A program made the position numbers and the translations under genes. A DNA stretch of 6,314 nucleotides from Nitrosomonadales bacterium (GTDB lineage: Bacteria; Pseudomonadota; Gammaproteobacteria; Burkholderiales; SG8-41): the NCBI GenBank assembly GCA_009885185.1, contig VFLF01000063.1:1-6314 (forward strand), written 5' to 3'. Below are positions 1-4,851 of the stretch, one piece after another. Each line of letters begins with the position of its first letter. Within the stretch, counting starts at the first letter, position 1. The notes below the pieces were generated by a model, which saw nothing but the letters and a program-made list of their open reading frames with translations, was not told the DNA's origin and did not search any database.

Positions 1-1
1 G

Positions 2-451
2 ATACTCGCCGACACCACCAGCCGCCGCCCGCCGAACGCAGCGCAGATGTGGGGCGAGCGCGTCGCCGCCGCGCGCGCAAAGGGCATGGCCGGGGTGCTC
101 GACACCACGCTCGCGCGCTGGTTTACCGAGCCGTACCGCAACACCCGCCGCGACGTGATGACGCGCATCGGCGAACAAATACTCACCACGCCCGTCGATG
201 GATTCTGCGGGGCCTGCATCGCCATCTCAAAAGTGAATACGCTCGACCGGCTGAAGGAAATTCAATGCCCGGTGTTCATCATCGTCGGCGAGGAAGACCA
301 CGGCACCCCGCCGGAAATGGCGCGCGCCATTCACGAAAATCTGCCGGGATCGGAATTGCTGGTGATTCCATCGGCGGCGCATCTGTCCAATGTGGAGCAG
401 GCGGACGTGTTTACCCGGGCGGTGATGGCGTTTTTGGGACGGGTTGCGTGA
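2..451 (+). CDS. Alpha/beta hydrolase, 3-oxoadipate enol-lactonase (PcaD)-like, 5'-truncated
   Basis: The C-terminal 149 residues of an alpha/beta-hydrolase-fold enzyme; the reading frame is open to the window edge, so the N-terminal half with the nucleophile elbow lies outside. The entry ILADT matches the strand just after the nucleophile region in PcaD-like proteins, followed by a helical cap (MWGERVAAARAKGMAG, then RWFTEPYR). The catalytic acid is probably the Asp of GEEDHGTP (codon 296-298) and the catalytic His that of SAAHLSNVEQ (codon 380-382). AAHLSNVEQ and the short FL end are typical of 3-oxoadipate enol-lactonases, which hydrolyse the enol-lactone in the protocatechuate/catechol branch of the beta-ketoadipate pathway. 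The same core is shared by other lactonases and esterases, and no other pathway gene is visible, so substrate is a family-level inference. It converges on and overlaps the transporter gene. Confidence 0.85.
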   Translation: MLADTTSRRPPNAAQMWGERVAAARAKGMAGVLDTTLARWFTEPYRNTRRDVMTRIGEQILTTPVDGFCGACIAISKVNTLDRLKEIQCPVFIIVGEEDHGTPPEMARAIHENLPGSELLVIPSAAHLSNVEQADVFTRAVMAFLGRVA

Positions 452-1595
452 TTTTGCTGTCGCCCACATTCCTCCGCCGCAGCAATTCCCCGCCCGCCAC
501 CAGCATCGCCGCGTTCGATACAAACACCGGCACAAAGCCGAACGCCGTACCGACGCTGCCGAACAGCAGCGGGATGGAAAGGTGTGCCACGTTGTTGACC
601 ATGACTCGCAAGCCCGCCGCTTCGGACGTTCTGCCCGGCGGGGCGAGTGCGTAGATCAGTGACATCGACATCGGTTGGCCGCTGCCCACGCCCAGCCCGA
701 GTATGAATGCCGCCAGCGCCAGCAGCCACGGGTTGACGAAAAAAGGGAACAGCACGAACGCGAATGCGGCGATGAAGATGCCCTTGACCAATATATCGGC
801 TTCGCTGCTGCGCTTGGCCCATGCCGGCAATATCGTGCGCACGATAAAGGTCGCCAGCGCAAAGGTGGCGAGCACGCTGCCGATGACAGAAGCCGACAGC
901 CCTATGGAGTGGCCATAGATCGGAAAATAAAACTGGAACAGATCCCACGCGGCTGACAGGATGCCGCTGGCGATAAAGGCGCCACGCAGTTTGGGCATTT
1001 TCCACAGATCCAGCACACGATTTTGCGCGGCATCGTGGGCGGGCTTGACGGCCTTGGGCAGAAATCCCGGCATCAGCGACATCAGCAGGAACGGCGTCAC
1101 AGTGAACGCGGACAGCACCATGAACGCGTTCAGATGACCGAGATGATCGATGGCGAAGCCGGAGGTAAACGGCCCGATTAATCCCGCCGCCGAAAACCCC
1201 AGACTGACCAATGAATAATTACGCGCGCGATTCCCCGGGCCGCCGACGCCGCCGGTGGTGCCATGTACGGAGACGAAGAAAAAATGAAACGACGAGCCGA
1301 TCAGCAGCGAGGAAACATACAACGCCGGCAGTCCCGGAAACAGCGGCGGCAACAGCGTTGCGATGCCCATGCCGATAGTCCCTGCCATCATCGGCCCGCG
1401 CGGGCCCAGCCGGTCGGCAAGGCGGCCAGCGTAGATGGCGAAGAGCAGAGGGCAGATCGCATACAGCGCCATCAGCACGCCGATGGTGAACTGGCTGGCG
1501 CCGAGTTCCAGCGCGTACAGCGACATCACCATGCGGCTGCCGCTGAAGCACGAATGGTTCAGCAGGCACAGCAAAACAATCAGGTAAATGGGCAC
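411..1595 (-). CDS. MFS transporter, substrate unknown
   Basis: A 394-residue integral membrane protein of the major facilitator superfamily with about twelve hydrophobic segments and a hydrophilic central loop near residues 176-205. The MFS motif A appears after the second helix as GRLADRLGPRG (about residues 57-67), and a related signature, GSGQPMSMSLIYALAPPGRTS, lies in the C-terminal half. I chose the GTG at 1595-1593 because it starts right before TM1 (MPIYLIVLLCLLNHSCFSGS), as in usual MFS proteins. The frame stays open to a GTG at 1676, adding 27 residues (MCGARVYNQRIRD...) that do not look conserved. Neither start has a good Shine-Dalgarno sequence. It follows egtD on the same strand after an AT-rich gap, so it probably has its own promoter. 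The end overlaps the convergent hydrolase gene by 41 bp. The substrate cannot be read from sequence; drug or metabolite efflux is possible. Confidence 0.85.
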   Translation of the reverse strand: MPIYLIVLLCLLNHSCFSGSRMVMSLYALELGASQFTIGVLMALYAICPLLFAIYAGRLADRLGPRGPMMAGTIGMGIATLLPPLFPGLPALYVSSLLIGSSFHFFFVSVHGTTGGVGGPGNRARNYSLVSLGFSAAGLIGPFTSGFAIDHLGHLNAFMVLSAFTVTPFLLMSLMPGFLPKAVKPAHDAAQNRVLDLWKMPKLRGAFIASGILSAAWDLFQFYFPIYGHSIGLSASVIGSVLATFALATFIVRTILPAWAKRSSEADILVKGIFIAAFAFVLFPFFVNPWLLALAAFILGLGVGSGQPMSMSLIYALAPPGRTSEAAGLRVMVNNVAHLSIPLLFGSVGTAFGFVPVFVSNAAMLVAGGELLRRRNVGDSKITQPVPKTPSPPG

Positions 1596-1694
1596 GACGG
1601 GGCAGCCTGCATGGAAAAATCGGAGGGGCGGCGAACAATCGCGGATGCGTTGATTGTATACGCGCGCGCCACACACGCCCTTGATAGACCGTAT

Positions 1695-1723
1695 AGTGTA
1701 AAAATATTAATGTTTAAAAACAA
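1695..1723 (-). promoter_or_regulatory. Candidate sigma70 promoter for the MFS gene
   Basis: The gap between egtD and the MFS gene contains an AT-rich patch (about 1690-1745) in an otherwise GC-rich region. On the minus strand TTGTTT (1723-1718) and TACACT (1700-1695) are separated by 17 nt, matching the consensus at 3 and 4 of 6 positions. Initiation would fall near 1688, leaving about 90 nt of leader before the GTG at 1595, or only about 12 nt before the alternative GTG at 1676. The match is weak; AT-richness is the stronger argument. No terminator for egtD is visible here. Confidence 0.25.
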
Positions 1724-1757
1724 ATACTTACAAAATCTATCCGCAATTCAAGGCATA

Positions 1758-2735
1758 TCATGGCGCGGCGTGTTCAAGATAGTGGATGGAGAACAATTGC
1801 CCGGCATCCGTCCAGCAATGCGCGGCGGCAAAGCCCGCCTCGCGCGCGAGCTGCTGAAATTCATCGATGGCATATTTGCAGGAATTTTCCGTGTGGATGG
1901 TTTCACCCGCGCGAAAGTGGAAGGTTTCGCCCGCCACGCTGATACGCTGCTCGCGCAGGCTGCGTAAATGCATTTCGATGCGGCCCTCTTCGGCATCGTA
2001 AAACGCGTGATGCTCGAACGCGCCCACATCGAAGTCACCGCCCAGTTCGCGGTTGATGCGCGTCAGCAGATTCAGGTTGAAGGCGGCGGTCACGCCCTGC
2101 GCGTCATTGTAGGCGGCATGCAGGCGCGCCGGGTCTTTCTTCAGATCAACCCCCACCAGCATCGCGCCGCCCGGCCCGGCGATGGCGTGCGCATGGCGAA
2201 GAAACATCAGCGCTTCGGCCCGCGTGAAATTGCCGATGGTCGAGCCCGGAAAATAAATCACGCGGCGGCACGCACCAATGCCAGTCGCGATCGCGGGCAA
2301 CTGCAAAGGCTGCGTGTAGTCGGCGCACACCGCGGACACGTTGACCGCCGGGTAGGCCGCGGCCAGTTCCGCGGCGCACTGCCGCAGCGCCGTGCGTGAT
2401 ATGTCGATGGCCATGTACGCGGCGGGCGCCAGCGCTTCCATCAGCACGCGCGTCTTGCGGCCGGAACCTGCGCCATATTCGATCAGCCAACATTGCGGGC
2501 CGAGCCGGCGCGCCATGTCGTGCGCGCTATCCTGCATCATCGCCAGCTCGGTGCGCGTCGGATAGTACTCGGGCAGCGCGCAGATGGCCTCGAATAATTC
2601 GCTGCCGCGTGCGTCGTAAAAGTATTTGGGTGCGAGAGATTTTTGCGGCTGTGCAAGGCCGCTCAGCACATCGCGGCGCAAATTCTCGGCGTCGGGATGA
2701 AAATCGTAAAACTGGAATTCAGTGCGTGCAGGCAT
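1758..2735 (-). CDS. egtD: L-histidine N-alpha-methyltransferase EgtD
   Basis: A full-length (325 aa) member of the EgtD family, cytosolic SAM-dependent enzymes that methylate the alpha-amino group of histidine three times to give hercynine, the first step of ergothioneine synthesis. Family blocks occur in order: PKYFYDARGSELFE (37-49), LPEYYPTRTE (54-63), the SAM-binding loop IEYGAGSGRKT (85-95), AIDISRTAL (109-117), YFPGSTIGNF (161-170), VGVDLKKD (194-201), YNDAQGVTAAFN (209-220), IEMHLRS (253-259) and IHTENSCKY (280-288). Residues expected to hold the histidine substrate are present: Asn169, Tyr209, Glu283 and Ser285, close in position to Asn166, Tyr206, Glu282 and Ser284 of the mycobacterial enzyme. 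The ATG at 2735 gives the normal N-terminus, but no clear Shine-Dalgarno precedes it. It lies 61 bp downstream of pbpG with no terminator between, so cotranscription is possible. No egtB neighbour is present. Confidence 0.95.
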   Translation of the reverse strand: MPARTEFQFYDFHPDAENLRRDVLSGLAQPQKSLAPKYFYDARGSELFEAICALPEYYPTRTELAMMQDSAHDMARRLGPQCWLIEYGAGSGRKTRVLMEALAPAAYMAIDISRTALRQCAAELAAAYPAVNVSAVCADYTQPLQLPAIATGIGACRRVIYFPGSTIGNFTRAEALMFLRHAHAIAGPGGAMLVGVDLKKDPARLHAAYNDAQGVTAAFNLNLLTRINRELGGDFDVGAFEHHAFYDAEEGRIEMHLRSLREQRISVAGETFHFRAGETIHTENSCKYAIDEFQQLAREAGFAAAHCWTDAGQLFSIHYLEHAAP

Positions 2736-2796
2736 GGCACGAGCGGCAGGAACGTCAACCGCAAAAAGGGTAAAAAAGGTAATTCGGCGACAAAAA

Positions 2797-3774
2797 TCAG
2801 CCGCTGCTCATGCGTCCCGCGTGATACTCAATCCACTTCTTGATGCGGTTGGCGTCGCCGGAGCGGCTCAGACGCCCCCATGAATCGAGCAGCACAATCA
2901 CCACCGGCGCGCCCGCGATCACCGTGTGCATCACCAGGCAGCGGCCCGCTTCACGGATGTAACCCGTCTTGGACAATTCAATGTTCCAAGCCGGACTGGG
3001 GATCAACGCGTTGGTATTGCGAAATTCCAGCGTGCGTCCGCCGACGCTCTGCACGGCGTAGCCGTTGCCCGTCGAATACTGCCGGATTAACGGATACTGG
3101 TAGGCAGCCGTCACCAGCTTGCCCAGATCCTGCGCGGTGGAAACGTTGCCGCTCGACAGACCGGTGCCATCGACAAACGAGGTCTGCATCATATCCAGCG
3201 CCATCGCCTTGAGATTCATTTCCCGCACGAATGCGGCAACACCGCCGGGATAGGCGCGCGCCAGCGCCGATGCGGCGCGATTCTCCGATGACATCAACGC
3301 CAGCCGCAGCATTTCGTCGCGCGTGAGCACCGTGCCCAGTTGCAGACGCGATCCGGTACCTTTAATCAGATCAAGGTCTTCGTCAGTCAGCGCAATAGAC
3401 TCGTCCAGCGGCAGCTTGGCGTCCAGCACCACCATCGCCGTCATCAGCTTGGTAATCGACGCGATCGGCGCCACGGCGTTAACGTTCTTGTTGTAAATCA
3501 CGTCACCGCTTTGCAGATTGACCACCAACGCGGCGCTCGACTGCACATCCAGCACATCGGGGTTAAACGGCTCCGGTGCCGGTGCAGCACGTTTCACCAC
3601 TCGCTTTCCTTGGTGCGCCTCCGCGCGTGGCGCGGCCTTGGCCGCAGTCCTGGCCGCCGGCTTGGCGACAGGCTTGTTTCCGACCGGAGTAAGTCGCGCT
3701 TCTGCCTTGACCGGCTTGCTATGTCCGTAGGCGGGTAAAAAACACAGAATTAACGTAAGGCAATACCTGAGCAC
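2797..3774 (-). CDS. pbpG: D-alanyl-D-alanine endopeptidase (PBP7/8 type, peptidase S11)
   Basis: A 325-residue low-molecular-weight penicillin-binding protein. Relatives cleave D-alanyl-meso-diaminopimelyl cross-links in periplasmic peptidoglycan. All three active-site motifs are intact: SITK with Ser106 and Lys109, SEN (163-165), and KTG (269-271). The N-terminus has a signal peptide (LRYCLTLILCFLPAYG, cleavage probably around residues 17-19), with no lipobox. Residues 20-68 form a Lys/Arg/Ala/Pro-rich linker before the catalytic domain begins near NPDVLDVQSSAALVVNL. The PbpG subtype is supported by short length and the absence of the extra C-terminal domain and amphipathic anchor of PBP5/6. 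The start is GTG at 3774, with GGAGG four bases upstream (3783-3779). The gene is divergent from a two-component operon across a 405-bp region and precedes egtD. Confidence 0.95.
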   Translation of the reverse strand: MLRYCLTLILCFLPAYGHSKPVKAEARLTPVGNKPVAKPAARTAAKAAPRAEAHQGKRVVKRAAPAPEPFNPDVLDVQSSAALVVNLQSGDVIYNKNVNAVAPIASITKLMTAMVVLDAKLPLDESIALTDEDLDLIKGTGSRLQLGTVLTRDEMLRLALMSSENRAASALARAYPGGVAAFVREMNLKAMALDMMQTSFVDGTGLSSGNVSTAQDLGKLVTAAYQYPLIRQYSTGNGYAVQSVGGRTLEFRNTNALIPSPAWNIELSKTGYIREAGRCLVMHTVIAGAPVVIVLLDSWGRLSRSGDANRIKKWIEYHAGRMSSG

Positions 3775-3787
3775 CCTACCTCCAATA

Positions 3788-3798
3788 GCAATATTTAC
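3788..3798. repeat. 11-bp repeat copy A, in the pbpG leader/promoter
   Basis: GCAATATTTAC on the plus strand (GTAAATATTGC on minus) recurs exactly at 4077-4087 in the same orientation. Here it lies between the predicted pbpG -10 box and its Shine-Dalgarno sequence, where a bound protein could block initiation. It could also itself supply an alternative -10 (TAAATA, 16 nt from TTGTAA at 3819-3814). Confidence 0.4.
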
Positions 3799-3802
3799 CG
3801 TA

Positions 3803-3831
3803 AAAATACAGCTTTACAAGTCATATTTCAA
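3803..3831 (-). promoter_or_regulatory. Predicted sigma70 promoter of pbpG
   Basis: On the minus strand TTGAAA (3831-3826; 5 of 6 consensus positions) is followed after 17 nt by TATTTT (3808-3803; 4 of 6). Initiation near 3796 would give a leader of about 20 nt holding the GGAGG ribosome-binding site at 3783-3779. The segment is markedly AT-rich against its surroundings. A weaker plus-strand pair, TTTACA (3813-3818) and TTTTAT (3835-3840) spaced 16 nt, overlaps it and could start a divergent leader. Confidence 0.5.
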
Positions 3832-3939
3832 GTATTTTATGTGATTTCTTGGTGGCACACGCGCACCGGCGCGACGCATCACACAGAAAGAACGCACCAC
3901 CTCTCTCCCAGACGACCTAGGAACACTGGAATTTCAGGT
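3832..3939. other. Intergenic spacer with no recognised element
   Basis: Between the pbpG promoter and the minus-strand terminator I see no convincing ORF, strong hairpin or RNA motif. It contains one CCTAGG (3916-3921), which recurs at 4062-4067. If the terminator ends a separate RNA, this stretch is simply upstream DNA of pbpG. Confidence 0.4.
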
Positions 3940-3973
3940 AAAAAAAACTCCGCTCGGTAAACCTAGCGGAGTT
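3940..3973 (-). terminator. Strong intrinsic terminator facing the minus strand, with no gene in front
   Basis: AACTCCGCT (3946-3954) and AGCGGAGTT (3965-3973) form a perfect 9-bp stem. Two more G-C pairs (3956-3957 with 3962-3963) follow after one mismatch, closing a TAAA loop. Eight adenines at 3940-3947 make an uninterrupted U-tract after the stem only on the minus strand; plus-strand sequence after the stem is CAAAGAGG, not U-rich. Because it sits between divergent genes, the RNA it ends must begin inside the intergenic region or antisense to the regulator gene. Confidence 0.75.
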
Positions 3974-4075
3974 CAAAGAGGCCATACAACCGCCCGCTCA
4001 GCACAAGCGGTTGCAGCTACCGGCCTCCGAGGAGGAAAATCATGTGCATTGCACCCTACGGCCTAGGCCATCACT
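3940..4075 (-). ncRNA. Candidate small RNA ending at the orphan terminator
   Basis: Upstream of the terminator on the minus strand lies a compact structured stretch. An outer stem GAGGCC/GGCCTC (4027-4022 with 3983-3978) encloses, across an asymmetric internal loop, an inner 7-bp stem CAACCGC/GCGGTTG (4013-4007 with 3993-3987) with a 13-nt loop. Further 5' are the palindrome GGCCTAGGCC (4060-4069), the inverted repeat GTGCATTGCAC (4044-4054) and a pyrimidine run ATTTTCCTCC able to pair with Shine-Dalgarno sequences. The 5' end is a guess from a possible -10, TAAATA (4086-4081), for which I find no good -35. I do not recognise an Rfam family. A regulated leader of pbpG is the alternative, but pbpG has a better promoter downstream of this terminator. 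Confidence 0.4.
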
Positions 4076-4164
4076 TGCAATATTTACAAGTTATCAGCAC
4101 GACCTTACCTCAGGCTTACAAGCTTTCCCGCGCTTTCCGCCGGAAATGCAAGAATTACACATAG
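4042..4164 (+). CDS. Possible 40-residue leader peptide upstream of the response regulator
   Basis: The ATG at 4042 is preceded by GAGGAGG (4029-4035) with six bases to the start, the best-looking ribosome-binding site in the window. The frame runs MCIAPYGLGHHLQYLQVIST and on to a basic C-terminal end (LSRAFRRKCKNYT), stopping at TAG 4162-4164, 15 bases before the regulator ATG. It resembles nothing I know. It is antisense to the candidate sRNA, so the Shine-Dalgarno-like run may only be the complement of that RNA's CU-rich motif. If translated, it could couple translation to the regulator, which has no ribosome-binding site of its own. Confidence 0.25.
   Translation: MCIAPYGLGHHLQYLQVISTTLPQAYKLSRAFRRKCKNYT
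4074..4090. repeat. Operator-like inverted repeat containing 11-bp repeat copy B
   Basis: CTTGCAATATTTACAAG is a near-perfect palindrome: CTTGCAA and TTACAAG are inverted around TAT, with one mismatch. It contains the second exact copy of GCAATATTTAC (4077-4087). TTACAAG also occurs at 3814-3820 in the pbpG promoter and at 4116-4122 upstream of the regulator promoter. On the minus strand the element overlaps the possible -10 of the candidate small RNA. Confidence 0.4.
4122..4138 (+). promoter_or_regulatory. Tandem repeat with 10-bp period, possible response-regulator binding site
   Basis: GCTTTCC at 4122-4128 recurs at 4132-4138, one helical turn apart. OmpR/PhoB-family regulators usually bind head-to-tail direct repeats with 10-11 bp periodicity. 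The pair lies at about -58 to -42 from the start site predicted near 4180, a position suited to activation, which would make the two-component operon self-regulating. This rests on geometry alone; I know no consensus for this regulator. Confidence 0.3.
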
Positions 4165-4173
4165 TGCTATTCT
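4146..4173 (+). promoter_or_regulatory. Extended -10 promoter of the two-component operon, implying a leaderless mRNA
   Basis: TGCTATTCT (4165-4173) is an extended -10 element: TG, one base, then TATTCT, with 4 of 6 consensus matches. The -35 is poor (ATGCAA at 4146-4151, 16-nt spacing), which fits an extended -10 promoter or one needing an activator. The first base six nucleotides past the -10 is A4180, the A of the regulator's ATG. No Shine-Dalgarno sequence lies in TTCTCGACCC before that ATG, consistent with a leaderless transcript. Confidence 0.4.
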
Positions 4174-4179
4174 CGACCC

Positions 4180-4851
4180 ATGCGCATACTCATTGCCGAA
4201 GACGATCCGGTTCTGGCCGACGGACTGACGCGTACGCTGCGCCAAGGCGAATACGCCGTCGATTGCGTTAACGACGGGGTGGCCGCCGATCACGCGCTGT
4301 CATCACAGACTTATGACTTGGCGATACTCGATCTGGGACTGCCGCGGCTGGACGGATTTGAAGTCCTCAAACGCCTGCGGCGGCGCGCCTCCACCATCCC
4401 GGTGCTGGTGCTGACCGCGCGCGACGGGCTGCCGGACCGTGTGCGCGGACTCGATCTGGGCGCGGACGATTATATGACCAAGCCTTTCGAGCTGCCCGAA
4501 CTGGAAGCGCGCGTGCGCGCCTTGATCCGGCGCGGGCAGGCCGGCGGCAGCGCGACCATAGCGCACGGCAGACTGCGCCTGGACACCGTAGGACGGCGCG
4601 TTACCGTGGACGATCAACCGCTGGAACTTTCCGCGCGCGAACTGGGCGTACTCGAGGTGTTGATCATGCGCAACGGCCGGGTCGTGAGCAAGGATCAATT
4701 GGCGGAAAAACTCTACAGTTGGGACGATGATGTCGGCGCCAACGCCATCGAGGTATGCGTGCATCGTCTGCGGAAAAAAATCGAACCCGCCGGCATCGCC
4801 ATACGCACCATCCGCGGCCTCGGCTACCTGCTCGAGAAAGAGCGCGCTTGA
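4180..4851 (+). CDS. OmpR-family DNA-binding response regulator (TctD/QseB/PmrA-like)
   Basis: A 223-residue two-domain response regulator. The receiver domain (about 1-118) has the acidic pair Asp8-Asp9, phosphoacceptor Asp51 in LAILDLGLPRLDG, Thr79 in VLVLTARD and Lys101 in YMTKPFELPEL. A winged-helix effector domain (about 127-219) follows, with LELSARELGVLEVL, the recognition-helix region GANAIEVCVHRLRKKI and the closing IRTIRGLGYLLE. It should bind DNA as a dimer when phosphorylated by the kinase encoded downstream. The short ATG start gives the normal N-terminus MRILIAEDDP, but there is no ribosome-binding site; either the mRNA is leaderless or translation is coupled to the small ORF ending at 4164. 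Its last bases overlap the kinase start. Family and pairing are secure; regulon and signal are not evident. Confidence 0.97.
   Translation: MRILIAEDDPVLADGLTRTLRQGEYAVDCVNDGVAADHALSSQTYDLAILDLGLPRLDGFEVLKRLRRRASTIPVLVLTARDGLPDRVRGLDLGADDYMTKPFELPELEARVRALIRRGQAGGSATIAHGRLRLDTVGRRVTVDDQPLELSARELGVLEVLIMRNGRVVSKDQLAEKLYSWDDDVGANAIEVCVHRLRKKIEPAGIAIRTIRGLGYLLEKERA

Noticed and set aside
331..1005. 224-codon minus-strand frame inside the MFS gene
   Set aside because: Overlaps the MFS gene in another frame and has no hydrophobic pattern or family motif.
1263..1967. 234-codon plus-strand frame opposite the MFS and egtD genes
   Set aside because: Antisense to two clear genes and across their intergenic gap; Arg/Gln/His-rich translation typical of a GC-rich shadow.
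2736..2796. Terminator between pbpG and egtD
   Set aside because: There are two T-runs on the minus strand, but no stem precedes them; GCGG...CCGC further on has a 12-nt loop and no U-tract. Cotranscription remains possible.
3940..4040. Known riboswitch (cyclic di-GMP GEMM, SAH, glycine, TPP, cobalamin, guanidine classes)
   Set aside because: Short stretches such as CCGGTAGCTGC on the minus strand recall GEMM, but the conserved cores and their order are missing on both strands; I matched no class from memory. A cmscan run would settle it.
3940..4075. SRP RNA, tmRNA or RsmY/RsmZ-type RNA
   Set aside because: No GGAAGGAAGCAG-like SRP loop, no tRNA-like 3' end and no series of GGA motifs in hairpin loops.
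4011..4271. 86-codon plus-strand frame across the regulator start
   Set aside because: Runs out of frame into the certain regulator gene, has no ribosome-binding site and its translation is Arg-rich shadow sequence.
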